NCBI RefSeq assembly: GCF_006346315.1
Contig: NZ_VDMR01000003.1
Location: 248,001 to 312,000 of the forward strand
Length of the DNA: 64,000 nucleotides
Source: Nocardioides litoris
GTDB lineage: Bacteria; Actinomycetota; Actinomycetes; Propionibacteriales; Nocardioidaceae
Direction: 5' to 3'
The notes under the pieces were generated by a model that was not told where the DNA came from, did no database searches, and saw nothing but the letters and a program-made list of their open reading frames with translations. The translations under genes and the position numbers were made by a program. Of this stretch, positions 55,650-63,987 are shown piece after piece; positions within the stretch are counted from its first letter, which is position 1; each line of letters opens with the position of its first letter.

Positions 55650-56207
55650 ATGGCCACGCGCGAGGAGATCCTGGCCGCAGCACAGCGCCACCTCAACGTC
55701 GACCCGCGCGCCTCGATGGCCGTGCTGGCCGCGGCCGCAGGCGTGGGCCGCGCGACCCTGCACCGGCACTTCAGCTCCCGCGACGACCTCCTCCACGAGC
55801 TCGGGGCGCGCTCCCACGACCGGTGGGAGGAGAGCATGGACGCCGTCGGCGTCGACGAGGTCGCGACCTCGCGCGACCCCGAGCGCATCGAGGCGTGCCT
55901 GCGCGAGCTGATGGGTCGCTACCTCGCCGACTCCGACGACTTCGGGTTCGCGCTCACCGACGCCGTCCTCACCTCCGCCCCCGACCTGCTCGCCCGGTCC
56001 GACCGGCTGGCCGAGCGCGAGGTCGCGCTGCTGGCCGCCGCCCAGGAGGTCGGCGTGCTGCGCGACGACCTGCCGGCCCGCTGGCTCGGCCACGCCGTCT
56101 ACGGCCTCCTCGTCGCCGCTCGCGACGCGGTGCGCGAGGGCGACGTCCCCCGCCGCGACCTCGACGACCTCGTCCTCACCACGTTCTTGAAGGGAACCTC
56201 CGCATGA
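55650..56207 (+). CDS. TetR/AcrR-family repressor, 185 aa
   Basis: N-terminal helix-turn-helix (MAVLAAAAGVGRATLHRHFSSRDDLLHELG, about 20-48) followed by an all-helical ligand-binding domain with no Trp-rich pocket to suggest a ligand. ATG 55650 is used, with GAGGAG ten bases upstream; an upstream GTG/ATG at 55590 would start inside the operator. The stop overlaps the MFS start (ATGA), so the pair is one operon. Confidence 0.93.
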   Translation: MATREEILAAAQRHLNVDPRASMAVLAAAAGVGRATLHRHFSSRDDLLHELGARSHDRWEESMDAVGVDEVATSRDPERIEACLRELMGRYLADSDDFGFALTDAVLTSAPDLLARSDRLAEREVALLAAAQEVGVLRDDLPARWLGHAVYGLLVAARDAVREGDVPRRDLDDLVLTTFLKGTSA

Positions 56208-57694
56208 CCGCCGTCGCCCAGCCCCGCCGCCCCGACACCCGCGCACCGCGCGCGGCGTGGGCCGGGCTGGCCGTGCTCGCGGCCAGCCTGCTCGTGGTCG
56301 TCATGGACATGACGATCCTCAACGTCGCCCTGCCCGACCTGACCGCCGACCTGCGGCCGACCGCCGTCGAGCAGCTGTGGATCGTCGACGCCTACGCCCT
56401 GGTGCTCGCCGGCCTCCTCGTCCCGCTGGCGGCGCTGGCCGACCGGGTCGGTCGCCGCCGGGTGCTCCTGACCGGCTTCACCGTCTTCGGGGTCGCCTCG
56501 CTGCTCGCCCTGGTCGCCGACTCCCCGCTGGAGGTCATCGGCGTCCGGGTGCTGCTCGGCGTCGGCGGCGCGATGATCATGCCGGCGACGCTGTCGCTCA
56601 TCCGCGTGCTCTTCCCCGACCCCCGCGAGCGGGCACTCGCCCTGGGCATCTGGGCCGCGATGGCCTCGGTCGGCGCCGCCCTCGGCCCGATCGTCGGCGG
56701 TGCGCTGCTCGAGGTCTTCAGCTGGCACGCGGCCTTCCTGGTCAACGTGCCGCTCATGGTCGTCGCCGTGGTCGCCGGCCTCCGGCTGCTGCCCGAGAGC
56801 CGCTCCGACCGCCCCGGCCGCATCGACGCCGCCGGCGTGGTCCTGTCCGTGGCCGGCATGGTCGGCGTCGTGTACGCCGTCAAGCAGCTCGGCAAGCACG
56901 GCCCCGAGCCCCTCTCGCTGGCCCTGCTCGTGCTCGGCGCGGCCCTGGTCGCCGCCTTCGTGCGCCGCTGCCTGCGCCGGGACGACCCGATGCTCGCCGT
57001 CCGGCTCTTCGGCGACCGGGTCTTCCGCGCCGGCGTCCTCACCGCCCTGGCCAGCAGCACCGTGATGATGGCCCTGCTCTTCGTGGCCTCGCAGTGGCTG
57101 CAGCTGGTGCAGGGCTGGGGGCCGCTGCACACCGGCGTCGCGCTGCTCCCGCTGGCGGTCGGCGGCCTGGTCGGCTCGCCCTTCGCCCCCGCCGTCGCCG
57201 CCCGCATCGGAGTGCGCACGGTGCTCGTCGCCGGCCTCGTCGCCACCGCGGCCGGCCTCGCGACCGTCGCCCTGCTCCCCCACCCGATGCCGTACGCCGG
57301 TCTCGCGGTCGCCTTCCTCGTCGTCGGTCTCGGCACCGCCGCCCTCGGCGTCGGGTCGGCCCTGATCATGGGCCGCGCCCCCTCGCACCAGGCCGGCTCG
57401 GCCGCGGCGCTGGAGGAGATGTCCTACGAGGTCGGCGGCGTGCTCGGCGTCGCGGTGCTCGGCAGCATCGCGGGCGTCGTCTACCGCGCCGGGCTCCCGG
57501 GCTCGACGCCCGGTGATGCCGCCGAGTCGGTCGCCGGCGCGCTCGGCACCCCGGTCGCCTCCGCCGCGACCGACGCCTTCACCGAGGCCTTCGCCGCCGT
57601 CGGTCTGGTGGGCGCGGTGCTCGCCGCGGTCGCGGCGGTCGTCGTCTGGCGCTGGATCCCGCGCGACCTCGACCTCGCGGACCTGGACCACTGA
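56204..57694 (+). CDS. MFS drug:H+ antiporter-like (DHA2, 14-TMS) transporter, 496 aa
   Basis: Fourteen hydrophobic segments. Motif C-like and DHA2 signatures: VVVMDMTILNVALPDL in TM1, LADRVGRRRVLLTG after TM2, and GPIVGGALLEVFSWHAAFLVNVPL in TM5. Substrates of this group are often antibiotics or dyes. Coupled to the TetR gene upstream, as is usual for regulated efflux. Ends 211 bases before the convergent pfkA. Confidence 0.92.
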   Translation: MTAVAQPRRPDTRAPRAAWAGLAVLAASLLVVVMDMTILNVALPDLTADLRPTAVEQLWIVDAYALVLAGLLVPLAALADRVGRRRVLLTGFTVFGVASLLALVADSPLEVIGVRVLLGVGGAMIMPATLSLIRVLFPDPRERALALGIWAAMASVGAALGPIVGGALLEVFSWHAAFLVNVPLMVVAVVAGLRLLPESRSDRPGRIDAAGVVLSVAGMVGVVYAVKQLGKHGPEPLSLALLVLGAALVAAFVRRCLRRDDPMLAVRLFGDRVFRAGVLTALASSTVMMALLFVASQWLQLVQGWGPLHTGVALLPLAVGGLVGSPFAPAVAARIGVRTVLVAGLVATAAGLATVALLPHPMPYAGLAVAFLVVGLGTAALGVGSALIMGRAPSHQAGSAAALEEMSYEVGGVLGVAVLGSIAGVVYRAGLPGSTPGDAAESVAGALGTPVASAATDAFTEAFAAVGLVGAVLAAVAAVVVWRWIPRDLDLADLDH

Positions 57695-57904
57695 TCCCAT
57701 CAGTCCCGCGGACGGCGGCGGGCCCGGAGCTCGGCTGGGCCGTGCGGGGCCGCTGGGCGCGCGGCGACGACGGACGACTGCACAAGCTCGACCTGCTGCA
57801 TTCCAGCCGTCGCCACCACGCACCCGGACGCGGCCCCGCACGACCGCCGGCTCCGGGCGCCGTCCGCCGCCGCCGCCGGACGTGTCGCGCTCCGCGCGAC
57901 GGGC

Positions 57905-58933
57905 TCAGCCGAAGAAGACCATGGCCTCGGCGTACTCCTCGGGGCTGACGAGCTTGAGCTCGGCGGTGCCCTCGCTGAGCGGGACGCGCTCGATGCGGGT
58001 GCCGCGCAGGGCCATCATCGTGCCGAAGTCGCCCTCGGCGACGGCGTCGATGGCCTGGAGGCCGAAGCGGGTGGCCAGCCAGCGGTCGAAGGCGGTGGGG
58101 GTGCCGCCGCGCTGCACGTGGCCGAGGACGACGGCGCGCGCCTCCTTGCCGGTGCGCTGCTCGATCTCGGCCGCGAGGCGGTCGCCGATGCCGCCCAGCC
58201 GGACGTGGCCGAAGGCGTCCTTCTCGCCCGAGACCAGGGTCATCTCCCCGCCCTCGATCGGCACGGCGCCCTCGGAGACCACGATGATCGGGGCGTACTG
58301 CGTCTCGAAGCGGGTCTCGACGAACGCGCAGACGCGCTCGATGTCGAAGGGCTGCTCGGGGATGAGCACGGCCGAGGCGCCGCCGGCGAGGCCGGAGTGC
58401 AGCGCGATCCACCCGGCGTGGCGACCCATCACCTCGACGACGAGCACCCGGTGGTGGGACTCGGCGGTGGTGTGCAGCCGGTCGATGGCCTCGGTGGCGA
58501 TGTTGACCGCCGTGTCGAACCCGAAGGTGAAGTCGGTGCCCGACAGGTCGTTGTCGATCGTCTTGGGCACCCCGACGACCTGGACGTCGAGCTCGGCGAG
58601 GCGCGTCGCGACCCCGAGGGTGTCCTCCCCGCCGATCGCGACGAGGGCATCGACCCCGGCGGAGGCCAGGTTGTCCTTGATCTGCTCGACACCGCCCTCG
58701 ATGCCGAAGGGGTTGGTGCGCGAGGAGCCGAGGATGGTGCCGCCACGGGGCAGGATGCCGCGGCACTGCTCGACGCCGAGGGGCATCGTCAGCCCCTCCA
58801 GCGGGCCCTTCCAGCCGTCGCGGTAGCCGACGAACTCGAAGCCGTGCTCCTGCACCCCCTTGCGGACCACCGCGCGGATCACCGCGTTCAGCCCCGGGCA
58901 GTCGCCGCCTCCGGTCAGCACTCCGACGCGCAT
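57905..58933 (-). CDS. pfkA: 6-phosphofructokinase, PPi-type residues, 342 aa
   Basis: Family A phosphofructokinase. MRVGVLTGGGDCPGLNAVIRAV opens the protein. In the phosphoryl-donor site the sequence GGEDT puts Asp at residue 104, and GVPKTIDNDL puts Lys at 124; ATP-dependent enzymes have Gly at both, PPi-dependent ones Asp and Lys. So the donor is probably pyrophosphate, and the enzyme could run both ways. PTAFDRWLATRFG and VMGRHAGWIAL are other conserved blocks. ATG 58933. Confidence 0.93.
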   Translation of the reverse strand: MRVGVLTGGGDCPGLNAVIRAVVRKGVQEHGFEFVGYRDGWKGPLEGLTMPLGVEQCRGILPRGGTILGSSRTNPFGIEGGVEQIKDNLASAGVDALVAIGGEDTLGVATRLAELDVQVVGVPKTIDNDLSGTDFTFGFDTAVNIATEAIDRLHTTAESHHRVLVVEVMGRHAGWIALHSGLAGGASAVLIPEQPFDIERVCAFVETRFETQYAPIIVVSEGAVPIEGGEMTLVSGEKDAFGHVRLGGIGDRLAAEIEQRTGKEARAVVLGHVQRGGTPTAFDRWLATRFGLQAIDAVAEGDFGTMMALRGTRIERVPLSEGTAELKLVSPEEYAEAMVFFG

Positions 58934-59024
58934 CGCCTCTCCTGTCAGCCGTGTGGGTCGTTGGATCGATCCAAGGTCGGGGACACTCAACCACGGATCG
59001 ACCGGCCGGTCAGCCGCCGACCGC

Positions 59025-59699
59025 TCAGGCCAGGACCGCGGTGGCCAGCGCCGACACCCCGACCCCGGCCGCACCCGCGACGAGCAGGGCCAGCAGGAGC
59101 CCGACGTACCCGCCGACCACGGTCCGGTCGGTGGGCAACCTCTCGGTGCGCCAGCGCGGGTCGGCGTCCACCCGCACCAGCCCGTCGTACGTCGCCCGGT
59201 CGTCGAGGACCGCCACCTCCGGTCGGTCCGGGTGCAGCAGGAGCAGGGCCGGCACGCCGCGGTGGTGCAGGCCGAGGTCGCTCGGCACCAGGGCGCAGAC
59301 CCGTCGGGCGGGACCGTCACCCACGGCCGTGAGGACGGTGGCGCCGGTGGGCGGCGGCAGGGTCCCCCGCCCGGGCCCCCACGAGGCGACCCGGACCGTC
59401 TTCTGCCGCACCACTCGGCCGATGGCGGGCTGCGGCACGACCGCGCCGCGGGCGATCTCGCCGGTCCCCCGCTCGACCTCGGCCAGGAACCGCCGGTCGG
59501 CCCGCTGCAGCCACACCACGACGCCGGTCATCAGCACCACCTGCACCGCCGCCGCGACGACGACCGACACGCCGATGGCCAGCGGGCTCGCACCGGCCAC
59601 CGGTCCGCCCAGCAGGGCACCGACCGTCAGGCCCATCACGCCGACGAGCAGCCGGGTCGGGGTCGCGATGTCGTTGAGCACGGGGGCCAGCATGCCCAC
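59025..59699 (-). CDS. membrane protein of unknown function, 224 aa
   Basis: Two N-terminal hydrophobic helices (about 17-38 and 41-64), a soluble middle, and a C-terminal helix (about 199-222). No family recognised. GTG 59699 and ATG 59693 are two codons apart; ATG gives MLAPVLNDIATPTRL. Divergent from DUF1028 with 26 bases between. Confidence 0.72.
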   Translation of the reverse strand: MGMLAPVLNDIATPTRLLVGVMGLTVGALLGGPVAGASPLAIGVSVVVAAAVQVVLMTGVVVWLQRADRRFLAEVERGTGEIARGAVVPQPAIGRVVRQKTVRVASWGPGRGTLPPPTGATVLTAVGDGPARRVCALVPSDLGLHHRGVPALLLLHPDRPEVAVLDDRATYDGLVRVDADPRWRTERLPTDRTVVGGYVGLLLALLVAGAAGVGVSALATAVLA

Positions 59700-59725
59700 C
59701 CGCCGCGCCCGGCTACCGTCGCGCC

Positions 59726-60544
59726 ATGACCTTCAGCATCGTGGCCCGGTCGGAGGACGGCGAGGCCTGGGGCGTCGCCGTCGCCTCGAAGTTCCTGGCG
59801 GTCGGCTCGGTGGTCCCCGCCGCCGTGGCCCAGGTCGGCGCGCTCGCGACCCAGGCCCACGCCAACGTCGCCTACAAGGGCATCGCGCTGTCCCACCTCG
59901 ACGAGGGCGCCACGGCCGAGGTCGCCCTCCAGCGGCTGCTCGAGGAGGACGAGGGCCGCGACCACCGCCAGGTCGGCATCGTCGACAGCGACGGCGGGGC
60001 GGCCTCGCACACCGGTCGCGCCTGCATCGACTGGGCGGGCGGCCACGTCGGCGAGGGGTACGCCGTGCAGGGCAACTGCCTGGCCGGACCCGAGGTCGTC
60101 GACGCGATGCGCCTGGCCTGGGAGGGCAGCCCCGGGACGCCGTTCGGCCGGCGGCTGCTCGACGCGCTGGCGGCCGGTGACGAGGCCGGCGGCGACAAGC
60201 GCGGCCGGCAGTCGGCGGCGATCCTGGTCGTGCGCGACGAGGCCGGCTACGACGCCGGCGACGACGTCGAGGTCGACCTCCGCGTCGACGACCACGCCGC
60301 GCCCGTGCCCGAGCTGGCCCGGCTCCTCGAGCTCAACCACCTCTACCTCGTCGCCTCGACCGAGGAGGAGAAGTTGCCGGTCGACGACGCGCTGCGCACC
60401 GAGCTGGAGGACTTCGCGCGGGCGCAGGGCCAGCCCGACTTCACCACCTGGGTCGGCTGCGAGAACTACGAGATGCGGGTCGACGACGGCCTGGCCTGGA
60501 TCGACGAGCGCGTCCTCGCCATCGTGCGGGGCACCGGGGCGTGA
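59726..60544 (+). CDS. DUF1028 family protein, 272 aa
   Basis: MTFSIVARSEDGEAWGVAVASKFLAVGSVVPAAVAQVGALATQAHANVAYK is the DUF1028 signature, an Ntn-hydrolase-like fold of unknown substrate; GYAVQGNCLAG and SPGTPFGRRLLDALAAGDEAGGDKRGRQSAAI are also conserved, and a C-terminal domain completes it. TACCGT at 59714-59719 is six bases before the ATG, so it is probably leaderless. Overlaps the next gene by four bases. Confidence 0.92.
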   Translation: MTFSIVARSEDGEAWGVAVASKFLAVGSVVPAAVAQVGALATQAHANVAYKGIALSHLDEGATAEVALQRLLEEDEGRDHRQVGIVDSDGGAASHTGRACIDWAGGHVGEGYAVQGNCLAGPEVVDAMRLAWEGSPGTPFGRRLLDALAAGDEAGGDKRGRQSAAILVVRDEAGYDAGDDVEVDLRVDDHAAPVPELARLLELNHLYLVASTEEEKLPVDDALRTELEDFARAQGQPDFTTWVGCENYEMRVDDGLAWIDERVLAIVRGTGA

Positions 60545-61161
60545 CCCTGCTCGCCGTCGACGCCGGTCCGACCGAGGTCACCGCGAGCCTGGGCGACGCC
60601 CGGGCCGCCCGGACGCTCGTCCCGGCCGCGCCCCACCCCGGCTGGGCAGAGATCCGGGCCGAGGACGTGTGGCAGGCCGTGCTGGCCACGGTCCGCGAGG
60701 TCGTCGCCGCCGGCGTCGTCCCGACCCGGGTGGCGCTCAGCGGCGACCCGGCCACCTGCGCCCTGTGGGACGAGGAGACCCTCGGCAGCCCGCGCCCGGT
60801 CATCACCGCCGACGACCGGCGCACCGGCTCGGCCGACCTCGGACCCCGGCTGGCCTGGCTGGCCGAGCACGAGCCGCACACCTGGGCCCTCGTGGAGCAG
60901 GGCCGGTACGCCGTCGGGCCGGTCGTCTCCTATGTGCTGGCCCGCGCCACCCGCGGGCTGGAGCACCTGCTCGACCCGGCCGGCGCCGGTGCGACCGGGC
61001 TGCTCGACCCGGCGACGGGCGCCTGGGCCCCGCCGCCCGGCGTGCCGCTTGACGCGCTGCCCGACCTCGCCGCGGGGCCGGAGCTGACGGGGGTGACCAC
61101 CGACCCCGGCACCTTCGACGGGCTCGCCCTGCCCGTCGTCCGGCTGGCCCCGACCAGCTAG
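60541..61161 (+). CDS. truncated FGGY-kinase-like protein (N-terminal half only), 206 aa
   Basis: The sequence follows the N-terminal domain of glycerol/xylulose kinases: LLAVDAGPTEVTASLGD corresponds to the phosphate-1 strand (ILAIDQGTTxxRAxxFD) with the Thr-Thr pair changed, AEIRAEDVWQAVLATVREVV to the helix that follows, and VALSGDPATCALWDEETLGSPRPVITADDRRT to the substrate-binding loop. The whole C-terminal ATPase domain is missing. It is coupled to DUF1028 by a four-base overlap, not a recent break: no remnant follows. A pseudo-kinase or binding protein is likely. Confidence 0.72.
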   Translation: MTLLAVDAGPTEVTASLGDARAARTLVPAAPHPGWAEIRAEDVWQAVLATVREVVAAGVVPTRVALSGDPATCALWDEETLGSPRPVITADDRRTGSADLGPRLAWLAEHEPHTWALVEQGRYAVGPVVSYVLARATRGLEHLLDPAGAGATGLLDPATGAWAPPPGVPLDALPDLAAGPELTGVTTDPGTFDGLALPVVRLAPTS

Positions 61162-62048
61162 GAGAGTCGCTCCAGCGCCGCGGCGGCCGCGTCCCGCTCC
61201 CGGGCGGCCTCGTCGTAGGTCTGCTGCGCCTCCTCGCGCACCGACTCGGCGTCGCCGAGCTCGTCGTCGACGTCGTCGTAGGAGTCCTCGAGCGTGGCGA
61301 TCCGCCGCTTGAGCTCGTCGATCTCGGCCTCGATCTGCAGCTGCCGGGCGCGGAACTCCTCGACCTCGGCCCCGGCCTCGTCGAGGGCGGCGCGCGCCTC
61401 CTCCGCCTGCTCGGTCGCCGCGTCCAGGGCCTCCTGGGCCGCGGCCCGGGCCTTCTCTCCGGCGTCCGGGTCGGGCACGACGGTGAGGTCGGGCGGACCC
61501 GGCACCTCCGCCTCGCGCGGGGTGGCGGTGAACCCCAGCGCGTCGGGTACCGCGACCGCCGCCGCGACGTCGACCTCGTCGACCCCCGTCGTCACGAGCG
61601 CAGCGACGAGCAGCCCGCTGCGGACGGCCTGGCCGCAGCGCTCCGAGACCATGGCCGCGGTCAGGGTCGCCTCGACCTGCTCGGCGACCGGGTCGGTGAC
61701 CCGCACACCCTCCTCCCGGGCCAGGGCCCGGGCCTGCGTGGTGATGGCGGCGGTGAGCTGGCGGCGCTGCTTGGTCAGCTCACGCAGCTCGGCGCCCGAC
61801 ATCCCGGCCTGGGCGTCCCGCAGCGCGGCTCCCACCTGCAGCACCTGCTCGACCTGGCCGGCGTCGCGGCGGACGAACAGGTTGACCACCCACGCCGCCA
61901 GCGACGGCTTGCGCAGCGCCTTGACCGGCTGGGCCAGGTCGGTGCCCTTGAGCTGCTTGGCCCGGGCGTCGCGGGCGGGCGTGAAGTCGGCGAGCGGGAG
62001 GGCGTAGAGCTCGTCGGCGACCTCGAGCAGGCTCGGCTCGTCGCTCAT
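61158..62048 (-). CDS. coiled-coil hypothetical protein, 296 aa
   Basis: N-terminal globular part (MSDEPSLLEVADELYALPLADFTPARDARAKQLKG and PSLAAWVVNLFVRR), then from about residue 190 a long acidic coiled coil (AAQEALDAATEQAEEARAALDEAGAEVEEFRARQLQIEAEIDELKRRIATLEDSY). The first part is seen in other actinobacterial hypothetical proteins; no function is known. Its 3' end overlaps the kinase-like gene by four bases (convergent). Confidence 0.82.
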   Translation of the reverse strand: MSDEPSLLEVADELYALPLADFTPARDARAKQLKGTDLAQPVKALRKPSLAAWVVNLFVRRDAGQVEQVLQVGAALRDAQAGMSGAELRELTKQRRQLTAAITTQARALAREEGVRVTDPVAEQVEATLTAAMVSERCGQAVRSGLLVAALVTTGVDEVDVAAAVAVPDALGFTATPREAEVPGPPDLTVVPDPDAGEKARAAAQEALDAATEQAEEARAALDEAGAEVEEFRARQLQIEAEIDELKRRIATLEDSYDDVDDELGDAESVREEAQQTYDEAARERDAAAAALERLS

Positions 62049-62252
62049 CGGCCACCCACGGCGACGACCGTAGCCTGCCGAGCACCCGGGCGTCCCCGCA
62101 GGTGATCGGGCGCCACCAGGACCTCGGGGACGGCCCGCCGAGCGCGGCCGGGCGCCTGCTCGTCCGGGAGCGCCGGGCCGAGCGAGCACCGTCGGCGCGC
62201 GCTCGGGTGCCGTCGAGGTCCGGTTGACGGCGCCCGAGCGCAGCCGGCGACG

Positions 62253-62714
62253 GTGGCCCTGGCGACGACGGCCCTGGCGACGACGGCCCTGGCGACGGCG
62301 GCCCTGGCGACGGCGGCCCTGGGGACGACGGAGTCGGCCGCTGGCACCAGCCGCGCTCCGGGCCACCCTCGAGGTGCGCCCCCACGCCGACCACCTCGAG
62401 GCCTCGACCAGCTGCCGCCGACCGCGCTGGTCGCACGCAGCACCCAGCACCACCACCGGATCGTCGCGGCGGCGGTCGAGGTCGAGCGGGCCGAGGAGGA
62501 GCTGCGCGAGGCGGTCCGCGCCGCCTTCCGGGCGGGCGACTCGTGGCTGGTCGTCGGCCACGCCCTCGGGATCTCCCGGCAGGCGGCGCACCAGCGGTTC
62601 GGCGCGTCGAGCGGGCCGGCCCTGCCCTGTCGGCGGCCGCCGTCGAGCCGCGACCCCGGCCCGCCGGGGCGCGACGACGGTCAGTCCTCGTCGAGGCCGC
62701 GCTCGATGGCGTAG
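62253..62714 (+). CDS. small HTH-like protein with ALATT repeat N-terminus, 153 aa
   Basis: The middle RIVAAAVEVERAEEELREAVRAAFRAGDSWLVVGHALGISRQAAHQRFG is a helix-turn-helix type widely seen in small actinobacterial proteins. The N-terminus from GTG 62253 reads ALATT/ALATA pentapeptides, coded by five 15-bp repeats at 62255-62329. The C-terminal 45 residues are low complexity and overlap the end of the convergent response-regulator gene by 34 bases. The true start and end are uncertain; the HTH core is convincing. Confidence 0.5.
   Translation: MALATTALATTALATAALATAALGTTESAAGTSRAPGHPRGAPPRRPPRGLDQLPPTALVARSTQHHHRIVAAAVEVERAEEELREAVRAAFRAGDSWLVVGHALGISRQAAHQRFGASSGPALPCRRPPSSRDPGPPGRDDGQSSSRPRSMA
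62255..62329 (+). repeat. five tandem 15-bp units
   Basis: GGCCCTGGCGACGAC-type units repeat five times with a period of 15 bases, with GAC or GGC in the last triplet and a GGGGAC variant in the final copy. In-frame with the HTH-like gene. On other strands the repeats create meaningless Ser/Pro-Gly or Arg/Gln-rich open frames. Confidence 0.85.
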
Positions 62715-63367
62715 CGGGTCAGCTCGACCCGGTTGTGCATCTGCAGCTTGCGCAGGGTGTTCTGCACGTGGTTCTGCACCGTGCGGTGGGAGAGCACGAG
62801 CCGCTCGGCGATCTGCTTGTAGGACATCCCCTTGGCGACCATCTTGAGCACCTCGGTCTCGCGCTCGGTGAGCTCGGGGTGGTCGTCGTCCCCGGTCGCC
62901 GGTCCCGCGGTCGCCGGGTCGGACAGGCGGCGGAACTCGCCCAGCACCAGGCCCGCCAGGCCCGGGGTGAAGACGGAGTCGCCGCGCGCGACCCGGCGTA
63001 CGGCGTCGAGCAGCTCGGCGCGGGAGGCGGACTTGACGAGGTAGCCGGTGGCGCCGGCCTTGACGGCCTCGAGCACGTCGTCCTGCTCGCCCGAGGCGGA
63101 CAGGATCAGCACCCGGGCGCCGGGGTCGGTGCGCAGGACCTGCTGGGTGACCTCGACGCCGTTGGGGCCGGGGATCTGCAGGTCGAGCACCACCACCTGC
63201 GGCCGGGCGGCCGGGAAGCGGGCCAGCGCCTGGTGGCCGTCGGCGGCCACGGCCACCACGTCGAGGCCGGCGGCCTGGAGGTCGCGCTCGACGGCGTCGC
63301 GCCACATCGGGTGGTCGTCGACGACCATCACCCGGATCGGGGTCTCCTGCTCACCGGCCTCGCTCAC
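62681..63367 (-). CDS. NarL/FixJ-type (LuxR HTH) response regulator, 228 aa
   Basis: Receiver domain at about 11-125 with the acidic pair D17/D18, phospho-acceptor D62 (VVVLDLQIP), and K112 (GYLVKSAS). LuxR-type helix-turn-helix at about 165-225: ELTERETEVLKMVAKGMSYKQIAERLVLSHRTVQNHVQNTLRKL. The GTG start at 63367 is six bases after TAGGGT (63379-63374), so it is probably leaderless. No sensor kinase is visible in the window. Confidence 0.94.
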   Translation of the reverse strand: MSEAGEQETPIRVMVVDDHPMWRDAVERDLQAAGLDVVAVAADGHQALARFPAARPQVVVLDLQIPGPNGVEVTQQVLRTDPGARVLILSASGEQDDVLEAVKAGATGYLVKSASRAELLDAVRRVARGDSVFTPGLAGLVLGEFRRLSDPATAGPATGDDDHPELTERETEVLKMVAKGMSYKQIAERLVLSHRTVQNHVQNTLRKLQMHNRVELTRYAIERGLDED

Positions 63368-63459
63368 GCCGTGACCCTAGGGCATGGCTCGTCGCCCGGA
63401 GGGCGCCGCCGGCGCCGCCCTGACGACGCCGGCATCCACCCCGAGCGAGGAGTCGTGCC

Positions 63460-63987
63460 CTAGTCGGAGGAGGCGTGGGGCAGGCGGAGGTATCTGCCGC
63501 GGCGGTGCAGCAGCGGGTCGGCGTCGTCACCCAGGGCGACCTCCACGACCGGGCAGGTCAGCAGCACCGACCAGCCGACCTCGACGGCCGACTCGACCTC
63601 GACCGCCGCCCAGGTCGCGCCGTCGGCCAGCCGGGGACCGTGGGCCGAATCCTCGAACGGCGCCAGCCGGAACGGCCCGCCGGGCGCCGGGGCGAGGCCG
63701 GCGAAGGCGTCCGCGAGCGCCCGGTGCCGCCAGCCGAGCAGGTGCACCACGGCCCGGCCGGTGCGCTCGGCGGCCTCGGCCAGGTCGGAGTCCGGGTCGA
63801 GCAGCACGAGGAGGCGGGCGGGCTCGCCGTGGGCCAGCATCGTCGAGGTCACGGTCAGCCCGGCCCGCGACCGGGGTGCCTCGCCCTCGCCCGCGGTCCA
63901 GAGGGTGACCGTCCCCCCGAGCCGGCCGCGCAGCCGGCGCACGGGGTCGTCGTCGGTGGGGAACGGGTGGCTGTCGTGGATGGTCAC
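63460..63987 (-). CDS. flavin-reductase-like domain protein, 175 aa
   Basis: Split-barrel FMN-binding protein of the DIM6/NTAB type: DDDPVRRLRGRLGGTVTLWTA, RSRAGLTVTSTMLAHGEPARLLVLLDPDSDLAEAAERTGRAVVHLLG, and DGATWAAVEVESAVEVGWSVLLTCPVVEVALGDD. Usually the reductase of two-component monooxygenases, but no oxygenase is next to it here. The GTG 63987 has GGAG upstream, so the gene seems complete. Cofactor and substrate are inferred from family. Confidence 0.85.
   Translation of the reverse strand: MTIHDSHPFPTDDDPVRRLRGRLGGTVTLWTAGEGEAPRSRAGLTVTSTMLAHGEPARLLVLLDPDSDLAEAAERTGRAVVHLLGWRHRALADAFAGLAPAPGGPFRLAPFEDSAHGPRLADGATWAAVEVESAVEVGWSVLLTCPVVEVALGDDADPLLHRRGRYLRLPHASSD

Noticed and set aside
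62045..62443. Minus-strand repeat proteins over the 15-bp array
   Set aside because: Alternative frames of the repeat give Ser-Pro-Gly or Arg-Gln-rich strings with no conserved domain.
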